DNA from: Bacteroidales bacterium
GTDB lineage: Bacteria; Bacteroidota; Bacteroidia; Bacteroidales; Marinilabiliaceae
Direction: 5' to 3'
Length of the DNA stretch: 64,000 nucleotides
Assembly: GCA_024401335.1 (NCBI GenBank)
Contig: JAKSLH010000001.1
Location: forward strand, 248,001-312,000
Shown here: one piece after another, positions 18,274 through 28,919 of the stretch
How the letters are laid out: the number at the start of each line of letters is the position of its first letter
Position numbering within the stretch: the first letter of the stretch is position 1
The notes under the pieces: generated by a model
Database searches by the model: none
What the model was told of the DNA's origin: nothing
The model's input: only the letters and a program-made list of their open reading frames with translations
Position numbers and translations under genes: made by a program

Positions 18274-20226
18274 ATGAGAAAGATATTTAATTCAATAATG
18301 ATGCTTGCAGCGGGTTTAATGCTTTGCTTCTCGCTGTCATCATGTGAAGATTATCTCGACAGAGATCCTGATTTGCAGTTGTCTGAGAAAGATGCTTTCA
18401 AAGACTTCCGTAATTTCCAGGGCTTCGTTGAAGAAATCTACAATTGCATTCCTGATAAGGAAAAATGTAATTGGTGTCCATCATGGAACTGGGGTGATGA
18501 TGAAATCTTCAACCCTGAGGCCGATGACCGTATGACTCACCAGGTTGACCTCGGTAACTTCCGCGCTTGGAATCAGACAGGTAACTGGTTGTACAAAGGA
18601 ACAGAAGATCCTACAAATACAAACTCGTTCAACCACTCTTTGTGGGGCCATGCTTGGTATTGCATCCGCAAGTGTAATATGGGCTTGGAGCATATCGATG
18701 AAATGACTGGCACTAAGGAAGAGAAGGAACTTCTTATGGGTCAGATGTATTTCTTCCGTGCTTGGTGGCATTTTGAGCTCATGGAGTATTTTGGTGGTCT
18801 TCCATATATCGAAAAGGTATTCGATAAGGATGCTTCTTTCGAGGACATGAAGATGTCAAGATTGTCATATCAGGAGTGCGCTGATAAGGTTGCTGCCGAT
18901 TTCCGTAAGGCTGCCGACTTGTTGCCTATTAACTGGGACGACACTTCTGCAGGTTCGGCTACTGCCGGTAAGAACCAGCTCCGTATCAATAAGATCATGG
19001 CTCTTGGTTATCTTGGCAAGAATTATCTTTGGGCAGGTAGTCCATTGATGAAGAATGGCGCTCAGATCGGTGGTAAGAAGACTTATGAATACGATGTTGA
19101 GTATTGTAAGAAGGCTGCTGATGCATTTGCTGAACTTCTTAGCTTGGTAGAAGGCGGAGAAACTCAGTACGCTCTTGTTGAGTTCAATTTCTCTGATATT
19201 TACAACCATACTAAGGCTAAGGGTGCTACAACTTGCTATTCTGATTTGTTCTATACTACAGGTCAGTCTTGGGCTATGCCTGGTAGCACAGAGGCTATTA
19301 TGCAGGGTCCTTCTGGATTTGGTGGTAATGCCAACAACTCTAACTGGAATACATCTAAGGTGTTCGGTCCTAAGGTTGCTGGTCTCGTAGAGCACGATAA
19401 CGTTATCCACATGCCTACAGCTAACCTTGTTGAGATGTATGGTATGGAGAACGGTCTTCCTATCGATGACCCTGATTCTGGTTTCGACCCTTCACATCCA
19501 TTTATGAATCGTGACCCACGTTTCTACCATGATATCGTATTCGATGGCTTCAAATATGTAAATGGTGCTCTTGAGGAAGATAAGGAGCCTTACCGCTACT
19601 GCTCTCTCTATACAGGTGGTGCAATGCGTAATGTGGCTAATACAAGTAGAACTGGTTACTTTATCCAGAAACTTGTTCCTCATACTTGTAACATCGGTGA
19701 TAAGGTTTATGACTGGGGTGGCGCATTCCATTCTTACTTGTCATACATGCGTTTGGCTGATATCTATTTGATGTATGCTGAAGCAGGTGCAGCTATTTCT
19801 GGCGCTTCTTATAAGTCTGATAAGTTGGCTTTGACAGCTGAAGATGCTGTTAACAAGATCCGTCAGCGTTGTGGTGCAGGTTTGGTTAACGCTAAGTACA
19901 CAGCAGACAAGAATCTGTTTATGGATGAGATCCGTCGCGAACGTGCTGTAGAGTTGTCGTTCGAGGGCTTCCGTTTCTGTGACCTTCAGCGTTGGTTGCT
20001 TCTTACAGAATATCCATATAATGTGAAGTATTCTCAGGAATTCGACCGTATGGAATCTGATGAATTCTATACTAGCGGTGATAATGACCCTCGTACTGCT
20101 CGTGTGGCAAATTACCGTAAGGAAGAGATTCTTGTGCGTAACTTCGACCCTAAGCACTATTGGTTCCCATTCCCTGATTCTGAAATCTACCTCTATGAGG
20201 AATTTACTCAGAACACAGGTTGGTAA
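18274..20226 (+). CDS. xusB: SusD/RagB glycan-binding lipoprotein, first pair (XusB-like)
   Basis: This 650-residue lid protein of the SusC transporter has lipobox LSSC followed by EDYLDRDP, an acidic surface-export type start that is also the SusD hallmark. The TPR-rich SusD fold is shown by the middle block and the C-terminal LMYAEAGA...IRQRCGAG and IRRERAVELSFEGFRF...WLL segments. It binds xylo-oligosaccharides at the cell surface and closes over XusA. It is longer than average SusD proteins. It is co-transcribed with the flanking susC genes. Confidence 0.93.
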   Translation: MRKIFNSIMMLAAGLMLCFSLSSCEDYLDRDPDLQLSEKDAFKDFRNFQGFVEEIYNCIPDKEKCNWCPSWNWGDDEIFNPEADDRMTHQVDLGNFRAWNQTGNWLYKGTEDPTNTNSFNHSLWGHAWYCIRKCNMGLEHIDEMTGTKEEKELLMGQMYFFRAWWHFELMEYFGGLPYIEKVFDKDASFEDMKMSRLSYQECADKVAADFRKAADLLPINWDDTSAGSATAGKNQLRINKIMALGYLGKNYLWAGSPLMKNGAQIGGKKTYEYDVEYCKKAADAFAELLSLVEGGETQYALVEFNFSDIYNHTKAKGATTCYSDLFYTTGQSWAMPGSTEAIMQGPSGFGGNANNSNWNTSKVFGPKVAGLVEHDNVIHMPTANLVEMYGMENGLPIDDPDSGFDPSHPFMNRDPRFYHDIVFDGFKYVNGALEEDKEPYRYCSLYTGGAMRNVANTSRTGYFIQKLVPHTCNIGDKVYDWGGAFHSYLSYMRLADIYLMYAEAGAAISGASYKSDKLALTAEDAVNKIRQRCGAGLVNAKYTADKNLFMDEIRRERAVELSFEGFRFCDLQRWLLLTEYPYNVKYSQEFDRMESDEFYTSGDNDPRTARVANYRKEEILVRNFDPKHYWFPFPDSEIYLYEEFTQNTGW

Positions 20227-20253
20227 TACATGTTTATATAAACTGATTCAAAA

Positions 20254-23145
20254 ATGAAATATTTACATCATAAAATAGCTGTATGTGCTGCCTTGGTTTC
20301 AATGCCTATGGCTATGAATGCGCAGACCGAACAGAGTGCTGAAGCTGTTGTCGCTGAAGCCGACTCATCTGTTCACATGGTCAATGTCGCATTTCGACAG
20401 GTAGCACAGCAAGACCTGCTAGGAGGTGTGTCGACAATTAATGTCGAAGAGCTTATTAAGAGTAACTATACTCTTGGCGCACTCGAGAACACTGTCTCTA
20501 TGGTAGGTGGTTGGAATGGTAGTACTCTTTGGGGTATGGACCAGTTCACTTCAAATTACTTTATCCTTATTGATGGTGTGCCTCGTGATCTAGGCAATCT
20601 TATTGCTTCTGAAATTGAGCAGATCACTTTCTTGAAGAGCGCTGATGCGGTTGCTTTGTATGGTAGCCGTGGTTCAAAGGGTGCTATTCTCATCACTACT
20701 AAGCGTGGTAAGGTGAGCGATGGCTTGCAGATCGAATTGAGAGGTAATACTGGTTTCTATGTAGCTAAGAGCTATCCTGAGTGGCTCAGCTCTCCAGAAT
20801 ACATGATGTATTACAACCAGGCTCTTAAGAATGATGGTAAGGATCCTATGTATTCTGAAGAGGATATCTACAATTATGCTTCTGGCAAGAACCCATACCG
20901 TTATCCAAATATCGACTACTATTCATCTGATTATATCACTAAGTGGTATAATCGTTCTGATGTCGGTGCCGAGATTTCTGGCGGTAATGAGAAGGCTCGT
21001 TTCTATAGCAGCATCAACTGGTATACTAACGGTGACTACATGAACTTCGCTAAGGCTAAGGACAACCGCACAAACCGTTATAGCATTCGTGGTAATGTTG
21101 ATATCTTCTTCAACGAATATATCAAGGCGTATATCGATGGTAACGCTACTTACTATGACGCTAAGTCTACTGCTGGTAACTGGTGGAGAGCTGCCAACAA
21201 TGAACGTCCTAACCGTCCGGTTAATGCGGCTCCACTGATCCCTACTGATTTGATCGACCCAAGCGCTTCTGGTGCATGGAATCTTATCGGTGCTACTAAC
21301 AACGTATATGATGGCATGTTCTTGGCTGGTACTACTGATGACCAGACTAACGTATTCGCTGATATCTACGCTGGTGGTAAGAATAACACAACTATTCGTA
21401 AGTTCCAGTTCGATGCAGGTTTGATGTTTGACCTGAAGAAGGTTCTCGAAGGCCTCTCTTTCAAGACTGTTCTTGCAATGGACTTCGCTACTTCTTATAA
21501 CACTAATATCAGCAATAAATACTCTGTGTTTGTTCCTGAGTGGGGTAGCTATAACGGTAAGGAGTATATCGTTGGTCTCACAAAGCTCAATGTTGATAAG
21601 CAGAGTACTGCACAGAATATTGACGCTAGCTCCGACGACAGAACTGTTGCCGTATCTGGTCAGTTCGATTATGTTCGCAGCTTCGACCTTCACAATGTGT
21701 CTGCAACTGTATTGGCTAATGGCTATCAGGAGACTGAAGATGGTACATACCATACAGACTGTAACGCAAACCTTGGCTTCCGTGCAAGCTACAACTACGA
21801 CCATCGTTACTACTTGGATTTCAACTCTGCACTCGTTCATTCAGCTAAGTTGGCTGAAGGACATCGTAATGTGTTGTCTCCTTCTGTAACTCTTGGTTGG
21901 AACTTGGCTAAGGAGTCGTTCCTCGAGGGATCTGTAGTCAACAATCTCTTGATCTCTGCTTCTGCTAGCGTTCTTAACAACGACATGGATCTTGGTTACG
22001 GTGACCAGAAGTATTATCTCTACGACGGCGTTTGGGATAAGAACGGCTGGGGCTTCACTTGGCATGATGGTAATAACGCTACTTGTATCTCTCCTAAGCG
22101 AGGTGAGAACCCTGAGCTCGAGATGATCAAGAGAAAGGAACTTTCATTTGGCGTGAAGTCGGCTTTCCTTGATAATCTTATCACTCTCGACGCTAACTTC
22201 TTCACTAACTCAATGGAGGGCTACCTTATCCAGAGTGCAAGAAACTGGCCATCACACATGGAAGACTTCGTTCCTTATCAGAACAATAACAACGTTAAGC
22301 GTGTAGGTTTTGATTTCGCACTTGGTCTTAACAAGAAGGTTGGCGAGGTTGAACTCTCACTCGGTTTGACTGGTACATATTTCACATCTGAATTCTCAAA
22401 GTATGAGGAGACAAACAAATATGAATACCAGAACAAGCAGGGTCGTCCACAGGATGCTATCTTCGGTTACAGATGCCTCGGCATCTTCCAGAGCCAGGAT
22501 GAGATCAATCACTCTCCAAAGCAGAATCTCGGTACTGATGTTAAGCCTGGTGACTTGCGTTACAAGGATGTTAACAAGGATGGTGTCGTAGATGAAAACG
22601 ATAAGGTTTACCTTGGCGTTGGCGGTCTTCTCGGCTCTCCATTTACTGGTGGCTTGAACTTCACTGCTAAGTGGAATGGCTTCACATTGTTCATCGCTGG
22701 CTCTGCTCAGTTTGGTTCAAAGGCTATGTTCAGCAACAGCTTGGCATACAGCACATCAGATTGGACTTGCATAAATAGCCAGAGAGACTCATACTATTGG
22801 ATGGGTAATACTAGCAAGTATTCTGCTATCGCACGTGAGTGCTGGACAGCTGAGAATCCTAATGCTAAGTATCCACGTCTTACAACAGGTAGTACAGCAA
22901 ACAACTATTGCATCTCTGACTTCTGGTTGTATGATTTCAACGTATTCTCACTCGACAAGGTTCAGCTCACATACGACCTCCCAGCTTCATTGTTCAAGGA
23001 AGATGGTCTTGTAAAGAGCTTGTCAACTTATGTGAGTGGTGCTGGTTTGCTCACTATCGCTAAGGAACGCGAATATATAGAAATGAATGCAGGCGGTGCT
23101 CCAATGGCTCGTTTCTATAATATCGGTCTTAAGGCAACATTCTAA
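20254..23145 (+). CDS. xusC: SusC/RagA TonB-dependent transporter, second xylan pair (XusC-like)
   Basis: This 963-residue SusC-family transporter lacks the N-terminal carboxypeptidase-D-like domain of XusA. After the signal peptide (ending MNAQ) an unusual linker leads straight into the plug (STINVEELIKSN, then LYGSRGSKGAILITTKRG). The barrel ends in IGLKATF. It is about 95 residues shorter than the first copy and only distantly similar to it, so the two pairs probably take different xylan fragments. The paired SusD gene starts 22 bases downstream. Confidence 0.92.
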   Translation: MKYLHHKIAVCAALVSMPMAMNAQTEQSAEAVVAEADSSVHMVNVAFRQVAQQDLLGGVSTINVEELIKSNYTLGALENTVSMVGGWNGSTLWGMDQFTSNYFILIDGVPRDLGNLIASEIEQITFLKSADAVALYGSRGSKGAILITTKRGKVSDGLQIELRGNTGFYVAKSYPEWLSSPEYMMYYNQALKNDGKDPMYSEEDIYNYASGKNPYRYPNIDYYSSDYITKWYNRSDVGAEISGGNEKARFYSSINWYTNGDYMNFAKAKDNRTNRYSIRGNVDIFFNEYIKAYIDGNATYYDAKSTAGNWWRAANNERPNRPVNAAPLIPTDLIDPSASGAWNLIGATNNVYDGMFLAGTTDDQTNVFADIYAGGKNNTTIRKFQFDAGLMFDLKKVLEGLSFKTVLAMDFATSYNTNISNKYSVFVPEWGSYNGKEYIVGLTKLNVDKQSTAQNIDASSDDRTVAVSGQFDYVRSFDLHNVSATVLANGYQETEDGTYHTDCNANLGFRASYNYDHRYYLDFNSALVHSAKLAEGHRNVLSPSVTLGWNLAKESFLEGSVVNNLLISASASVLNNDMDLGYGDQKYYLYDGVWDKNGWGFTWHDGNNATCISPKRGENPELEMIKRKELSFGVKSAFLDNLITLDANFFTNSMEGYLIQSARNWPSHMEDFVPYQNNNNVKRVGFDFALGLNKKVGEVELSLGLTGTYFTSEFSKYEETNKYEYQNKQGRPQDAIFGYRCLGIFQSQDEINHSPKQNLGTDVKPGDLRYKDVNKDGVVDENDKVYLGVGGLLGSPFTGGLNFTAKWNGFTLFIAGSAQFGSKAMFSNSLAYSTSDWTCINSQRDSYYWMGNTSKYSAIARECWTAENPNAKYPRLTTGSTANNYCISDFWLYDFNVFSLDKVQLTYDLPASLFKEDGLVKSLSTYVSGAGLLTIAKEREYIEMNAGGAPMARFYNIGLKATF

Positions 23146-23167
23146 TTAGGTTTAAAAGATTATTTTT

Positions 23168-24937
23168 ATGAAACTAAATAGTATAGTTAAACTTATGGCT
23201 TTGGCCCCAATATTTGTTGCTTGCGACGATATGTTCGAGCCAAATATTGAGAATAACCGAGATTTCCAGACTATGTTGAGCGAACCAACTAACGCTCAGG
23301 GTCTGATGATGGTAGGTTATAACCGATTGCCATATACATCGTGGTGTAATGAAGATTATGCTACTGCTGATGCTGTTTCAAACAACAATGATAACGGTTA
23401 CCAGCAGATGGCTCGCGGTAAGTGGACTTCTAGCTCTAACCCTATAGACAGATGGACTACTTCTCGTGAGACTATCCAGTACCTTAACCTCTTCCTCGAA
23501 AATGTAGAGAGCGTGTCATGGGCTAAAGATAAGGCTGTAAATCAGATGTTCATCGACCATCTGGTTGGTGAGACTTATGCTCTTCGTGCTCTTCACAATT
23601 TCTATTTCTTGCGTGCTCATGCAGGTGTGGCAGATGGTCAGATGCTTGGTGTACCTATCTTGACTGAGTCAGAGAGCGTAACATCAGACTTTAACGTTTC
23701 TCGTGAGACATTCCAGAGATGTATCGAACAGATAATGGCTGACTTTGATAAGTCTATGGAGTATTTGGCTATCGATAACGAGAATATCAGCAACTCTGAA
23801 ATACCAGAGAAGTATAAGGCTCTCGGCGTGACTAACGCTAGTAGCTATAACCGCGTGTTTGGCGAGAACTTCCGTGGTCGTCTTACTATCAGAATTGTTG
23901 AGGCATTGAAGGCACAGGTTGCTCTCTTTGCTGCTAGCCCTGCTTTTGCCGACGCTAACGATATTACTTGGGCACAGGCTGCTGATTATGCTGCTGCTGT
24001 TCTCGACCGTATCGGCGGTGTTTCTGGTATGGCTAGCAATGGTAATACTTGGTACAACAACCATGAGGAGATCGACAACCTTGCTTCTGGTGAACTTCCT
24101 AAGGAGATCCTTTGGCGTTCTGATAGAGGTGATAAGGGTACTAGCCTTGAAGAGAACTACTTCCCACCATCATTGGAGGGTACTGGTACTCTCAACCCAT
24201 CTCAGAACTTGGTTGACGCATTCCCTATGAAGAATGGTTATCCTATCTCTAATGCATCAAGTGGTTATAAGGCTAATGATCCTTATACAAACCGTGACCC
24301 TCGTCTTGACCTCTATGTTATTTATAACGGTGCTGACTTCAAGGGCGCTGCTATCAATACAACAGCCAACAACACTAAGAACGATGGTTTGAATGTTGAG
24401 GCTAATAAGTCAACAAAGACTGGTTACTACTGCCGCAAGATGGTTCGTGATGACGCTAGCTGCGTATCAAGCTCTAAGAACCCTCAGTTCCACTATACAT
24501 CACGTATTCGTTACACTGAGATATTCCTTGCATACGCTGAGTCGGCTAATGAGGCTTGGGGCCCACAGGGTAAGGGTAGCCATGGCTATTCTGCATACGA
24601 CGTGATAAAGGCTATCCGTAACCGTGGCGGTATAACTAATGACTCATATCTTGAGGAGATCAAGGCTGATAAGGATAAGATGCGTGAGCTTATTCGCAAC
24701 GAGCGTCGTATCGAGCTCTGTTTCGAGAATACACGTTTCTGGGACCTTCGCCGTTGGAAGGCTGATCTTAACGAGGTTGTTAAGGGTATGAAGATTACCG
24801 ATAATGGTGGTTCTTATACTTATGAAGTATTCGATGTTGAGACTCCTTCGTATGAAAGCTACATGAATTTTGGCCCTATACCTCAGTCTGAGATTCTTAA
24901 ATGGTCTAATCTTGTTCAGAACGAAGGTTGGAAGTAA
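23168..24937 (+). CDS. xusD: SusD/RagB glycan-binding lipoprotein, second pair (XusD-like)
   Basis: This 589-residue protein has a lipoprotein signal with FVACDDMFEP, the acidic CDD start fitting surface export. The SusD C-terminal hallmarks are present: EIFLAYAESANEA, IKAIRNRGG and IRNERRIELCFENTRFWDLRRWK. It works with XusC as a surface lid. It lies between XusC and the surface glycan-binding protein, in the classical xusCDE order. Confidence 0.92.
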   Translation: MKLNSIVKLMALAPIFVACDDMFEPNIENNRDFQTMLSEPTNAQGLMMVGYNRLPYTSWCNEDYATADAVSNNNDNGYQQMARGKWTSSSNPIDRWTTSRETIQYLNLFLENVESVSWAKDKAVNQMFIDHLVGETYALRALHNFYFLRAHAGVADGQMLGVPILTESESVTSDFNVSRETFQRCIEQIMADFDKSMEYLAIDNENISNSEIPEKYKALGVTNASSYNRVFGENFRGRLTIRIVEALKAQVALFAASPAFADANDITWAQAADYAAAVLDRIGGVSGMASNGNTWYNNHEEIDNLASGELPKEILWRSDRGDKGTSLEENYFPPSLEGTGTLNPSQNLVDAFPMKNGYPISNASSGYKANDPYTNRDPRLDLYVIYNGADFKGAAINTTANNTKNDGLNVEANKSTKTGYYCRKMVRDDASCVSSSKNPQFHYTSRIRYTEIFLAYAESANEAWGPQGKGSHGYSAYDVIKAIRNRGGITNDSYLEEIKADKDKMRELIRNERRIELCFENTRFWDLRRWKADLNEVVKGMKITDNGGSYTYEVFDVETPSYESYMNFGPIPQSEILKWSNLVQNEGWK

Positions 24938-24960
24938 TGTTGTTTTTTAATACTTATAAT

Positions 24961-26457
24961 ATGAAACTTACTAATTTGATGTTATCAATGTCGGCAAGCC
25001 TCTTGGCGATAGGAATGGTATCATGCGAAAACCAGGATATCTCGTTCCCCGACTCTGATGGCGGTACTTCTGTATATTTTGCTTATCAATATCCTGTTAG
25101 AACATTGATAATGGGAGATGTTGAGACATACGATAATACTACAGACAACGAACACCGTTTTACTGTTTATGGTACATCGGGCGGTTCTTACAATGGCCTC
25201 AATGCAGTAGTAGATGTTACTATCGATGAGAATCTTATTCAGGGCCTTACATTTGAAGATGGCTCTCCATTGGTTATTATGCCAAAGGAATATTATGAAT
25301 TGAGTGGCTCTCAGTTGAACTATGGCGGTGACTACAGAGGTGGTGTTGAGGTTAAGTTGACCGACGCTTTCTTCAACGATAAAGATGCCGTTACAAGGAA
25401 GTATGTATTGCCTTTCCTTATGACTGAATCATCGGGTGTTGATCAGGTGTTGAGAGGTACAGCGCTCCCTGGATTGTCTAATCCTGTTCGTCAGAACGCT
25501 GAGGATTGGAAGATTACTCCTAAGGATTACACTATTTTCTGTGTCAACTATATCAATAAGTACGATGCTAACTATTTGCGTCGCGGTGTTGATGAGTATA
25601 GCGTTCCTGAGGTGTCTACTTACACTATCTCTTCTGCTGATAAGATCCAGGATCCATGGGAGACTCAGTTGTTCATCGCTTCTTCTATTGAGTTTGAAGA
25701 GGGTAAGGACTGGGAGTTGACTATGGATGTGAAGGCTGACATCGCCGCTTCTATCGGTACTCAAACTCACAAGGAACCAGGCAACTACCTCCATTGGGCT
25801 GCTATTGGCAACGTAGATTTCTCTACAGAATGGACTACAAAGAAGTTCACTGGTACTTTCTCTGCTGAACAGAACGGCGGTAAGTCGGTTGCATTCAACC
25901 TTAATGACTTGGCTGAAGCTAATAATTTCTATGTAAAGAACATTAGCTTTACAATCGATGGTCAGGACGCTATGTATAAGTCTGATGATAATAGTATTGT
26001 TTCAGGTAACATCTACAAGAAGGAGAAGAATGGTGCGGTAATCGCTCTCAGCAACCCTCATCCTGCTATGAATGAGAAGATCGTTCGTCATAAGCAGTTT
26101 GTAGAAAAGGATGAAGTAGTAAAGACTTCTTCTAAGGATTATAACACTGTGGTGCTTCCTGTTGAGGGTCTTATGTGCAATGGTGTTCCTGTAAGTTGTG
26201 ATTTGTTGCTTACATTCAATGAGAATGGTGAGTGTACTATCACTTCTGCTACAGCAGGCTACACTGCAACAGGTTCAGGTGTATATAAGAGCAAGTCAGA
26301 AACTAAGGCTTGGGGTGACAAGGATCGTGACGGTCTTTACTTGAACTACAAGATCGACCTTGGCGGTTACGCTCAGTATTCTACTTCTGATACACTTGTT
26401 TGGCGTGATAGAGGTACAGCTGCCTCTGCTCAGACTTATCGTCCAGTTTATAAATAG
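24961..26457 (+). CDS. xusE: Surface glycan-binding lipoprotein with inserted CBM (XusE-like)
   Basis: This 498-residue lipoprotein has VSCENQD at the lipobox. The N-terminal part (about 25-165) resembles DUF1735. A beta-sandwich CBM-like module (about 225-345) is closely similar to both modules inside the neighbouring GH10; the shared blocks are GNYLHWAAIGNVDF and AFNLNDLAEANNFY. The C-terminal DUF1735/DUF4361-like part ends TYRPVYK. The predicted role is holding xylan at the surface next to the xylanase. ATG 24961 is chosen because the ATG at 24928 overlaps the previous gene and precedes the signal peptide by 11 codons. Confidence 0.85.
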   Translation: MKLTNLMLSMSASLLAIGMVSCENQDISFPDSDGGTSVYFAYQYPVRTLIMGDVETYDNTTDNEHRFTVYGTSGGSYNGLNAVVDVTIDENLIQGLTFEDGSPLVIMPKEYYELSGSQLNYGGDYRGGVEVKLTDAFFNDKDAVTRKYVLPFLMTESSGVDQVLRGTALPGLSNPVRQNAEDWKITPKDYTIFCVNYINKYDANYLRRGVDEYSVPEVSTYTISSADKIQDPWETQLFIASSIEFEEGKDWELTMDVKADIAASIGTQTHKEPGNYLHWAAIGNVDFSTEWTTKKFTGTFSAEQNGGKSVAFNLNDLAEANNFYVKNISFTIDGQDAMYKSDDNSIVSGNIYKKEKNGAVIALSNPHPAMNEKIVRHKQFVEKDEVVKTSSKDYNTVVLPVEGLMCNGVPVSCDLLLTFNENGECTITSATAGYTATGSGVYKSKSETKAWGDKDRDGLYLNYKIDLGGYAQYSTSDTLVWRDRGTAASAQTYRPVYK

Positions 26458-26477
26458 TAAAATTAAATTGCAATATT

Positions 26478-28823
26478 ATGAAGCTTATAAATAAATGGCT
26501 TTTGGCATTTTTACCTGTTGCAGTTCTTACATCATGTGCTGATGATGAATTCGCAACAATAAAGGTGCAGGAACCAGCATACTTGGCTCAAATGCAATAC
26601 CTCAGCGACTACGATGTTCTTAAGAACTACGTGAATCGCGAAGCTAATCCTAACTTCAAACTGGGCTTGGCTGTCGATGGTGCAGAATATGCCAAATTAG
26701 GCGCGGTATATGGCCTGGCAACATCAAACTTCGATGAGGTCGTTGCAGGAAATGAGATGAAGTATGGCTCTATAGTGAAAGACAACGGTAGCATGAACTT
26801 TGCTACAGTTATTGATTTTGTTAAGTCTGCAAAGAGTGCTAAGCAGACTATATATGGACATACTTTGGCTTGGCATTCTCAGCAGAATACTAAGTATCTT
26901 AATAGTTTGATCGCTGATAAGGTCGATCCTAACTATGTACCAGAAAAAGTTGAGGTTACTAAACATGAGGATCGCGGATGTATCGTTGTTCATTCTGATG
27001 ATATGAAGGATGCTGCTTGGGATACTCAGTTCTGGCTCAACATAGGCGAAGCTAACGCTATCCATACTGGTGACAAGTGGGAAGTGTCTATCGATGTCAG
27101 AGCTGATAAGGAGGCTAGCGCTGGAACTCAGGCTCATACATCAGCCGGTAACTATAAACACTGGGATGCAATAGGCACTGTTAGTTTCACAACAGAATGG
27201 CAGACTTATGCAAAGAACGGTACATTCTCTGCTGCTGAGCAAGATGGTTGTTATACTATAGCCTTCAATTTGAATGACTTTGCAGAAGCAAACAATTATT
27301 ATTTTGACAATATCAGCCTCAAGGTCAATGGCGTTGAGATGATCAAGAATAATGATTGCGAAGGCGATGACAACTCTAGCTATATCGTTAAAGAGATGAG
27401 AGGCACTGTCGCTAATGCAGAAGTTGACAAGAATCTCGTTAAGGGTATCGACTACACTGTATTGGAATTTGCTCCTATGACTGTAGATATTGAGTACAAC
27501 AAGCCATGTTTTGTAGCTAAGGCTTTGGATAAGGCTAAAGATGCATGGGATTCGCAGTTTTGGATTGTAACTCCTAAAGATAAGCCTTATCAGAAGGGCG
27601 ACAAGTGGGAGTATTCTATGAAGGTTCGCGCAGATAAGAATGCTTCTATCGGAACTCAGGTTCACAGGAATCCAGGTGATTACCTCCACTGGGAGGCTAT
27701 AGGTAACGTTGATTTCACTACTGAATGGACTACAGTTACAAAGTCTGGTACATTCGGTGCTGATGAACAGACTGGTGGCTACTCTATCGCATTCAACTTG
27801 AATGATTTCGCTGAGGCAAATACCTATTATTTCGCTAACGTTAGTTTCAAGGTTAATGGTGTTGAATTGGTTAGCAACCCAGATATGACTGGCACAGATA
27901 ACGAGTGCTACTATGCTAAGCTTTATCCTGGCAACCCAGAACCTGTGACTCTCTTGCCTAAGGTTACATATACTGTTGAGAAGGATACTCCAGGTGTTCC
28001 ATTGACTGCTGAGCAGAAATATGATACTCTTAAGTATGCAATGGATAAGTGGATCGCTGGTATTATGGAGGCTACAGAAGGATATGTTGAAGCATGGGAT
28101 GTTGTCAACGAAGCTTTGTCTGGTGCGGGCGACGTTGATGGCCTTTATGAACTTCAGCACGAACTTGAGGGTAATGGCGTATTCTGCTGGCAGGATTATC
28201 TTGGCGATATCGACTATGTTCGTATCGCTGTCGCTTCTGCTCGTAAGCACTTCGCTGCTAATGGTGGTAAGGCTGAAAACCTTAAGCTCTTTATCAACGA
28301 CTATAACCTTGAGTCATGGTGGGATGGTAACAAGAAGCTCAGCAGCCTTATCGGTTGGATCAAGAAGTGGGAGGCTGATGGCCAGACTAAGATCGACGGT
28401 ATCGGCACTCAGATGCATATCTCTTGCTATGAAAAGCCAGAAAACCAGGCTGCAATTGAGGCATCTATCGTTAACATGTTCAAGTTGATGGCTGCTTCTG
28501 GTAAGCTCTGCCGTATCTCTGAACTCGATATGGGTTATGTTGCTGCTGACGATATGTTCGCAGATCCTCTTAAGACTAACGAACTTACTGAGGAGCAGCA
28601 TAAGAAGATGGCTAAGTTCTATAGCTTCATCGTACGTAAGTACTATGAGATCATCCCTGTTGCTCAGCAGTATGGTATAACTCAGTGGTGTGCTACAGAT
28701 GCTCCTACAAGCTCTGGATGGAGAGGTGGCGAACCTGTTGGCCTCTGGGATATCAACTACAACCGTAAGCATACCTACGCTGGTTTCGCTGAAGGTTTGC
28801 AGGGTAAAGAATATGATAAGTAA
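26478..28823 (+). CDS. xyn10C: GH10 endo-beta-1,4-xylanase with two CBMs inserted in the catalytic domain
   Basis: This 781-residue surface lipoprotein (lipobox LTSCADDE) cuts the xylan backbone. The GH10 barrel begins normally (NEMKYGS, GHTLAWHSQ near 125-137). It is then interrupted by about 350 residues holding two repeated CBM modules (about 160-300 and 335-470). The barrel resumes with the acid/base E545 (WDVVNEAL) and the nucleophile E682 (ISELDMG). Such insertion of tandem CBM4/22-type modules into GH10 is known for gut Bacteroidota xylanases. It closes the first operon before a strong terminator. Confidence 0.95.
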   Translation: MKLINKWLLAFLPVAVLTSCADDEFATIKVQEPAYLAQMQYLSDYDVLKNYVNREANPNFKLGLAVDGAEYAKLGAVYGLATSNFDEVVAGNEMKYGSIVKDNGSMNFATVIDFVKSAKSAKQTIYGHTLAWHSQQNTKYLNSLIADKVDPNYVPEKVEVTKHEDRGCIVVHSDDMKDAAWDTQFWLNIGEANAIHTGDKWEVSIDVRADKEASAGTQAHTSAGNYKHWDAIGTVSFTTEWQTYAKNGTFSAAEQDGCYTIAFNLNDFAEANNYYFDNISLKVNGVEMIKNNDCEGDDNSSYIVKEMRGTVANAEVDKNLVKGIDYTVLEFAPMTVDIEYNKPCFVAKALDKAKDAWDSQFWIVTPKDKPYQKGDKWEYSMKVRADKNASIGTQVHRNPGDYLHWEAIGNVDFTTEWTTVTKSGTFGADEQTGGYSIAFNLNDFAEANTYYFANVSFKVNGVELVSNPDMTGTDNECYYAKLYPGNPEPVTLLPKVTYTVEKDTPGVPLTAEQKYDTLKYAMDKWIAGIMEATEGYVEAWDVVNEALSGAGDVDGLYELQHELEGNGVFCWQDYLGDIDYVRIAVASARKHFAANGGKAENLKLFINDYNLESWWDGNKKLSSLIGWIKKWEADGQTKIDGIGTQMHISCYEKPENQAAIEASIVNMFKLMAASGKLCRISELDMGYVAADDMFADPLKTNELTEEQHKKMAKFYSFIVRKYYEIIPVAQQYGITQWCATDAPTSSGWRGGEPVGLWDINYNRKHTYAGFAEGLQGKEYDK

Positions 28824-28859
28824 ATATAGTAATAGTTCTATTTGTTTGTGATTCGATTG

Positions 28860-28903
28860 TAGCGCTGCAAGGCTGCGATAGTTCTTGCAGCGCTAATTTT
28901 TTT
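28860..28903 (+). terminator. Strong terminator after the GH10 gene
   Basis: TAGCGCTGCAAG at 28860-28871 pairs perfectly with CTTGCAGCGCTA at 28884-28895, followed by a run of T. It separates the uptake operon from the side-chain operon. Confidence 0.92.
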
Positions 28904-28919
28904 CTTTAAAAATATTGTG

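Noticed and set aside
20923-21840. Antisense ORF of 305 codons opposite the second susC
   Set aside because: It has low-complexity Ser/Ile/Val composition typical of a shadow frame, with no start signals.
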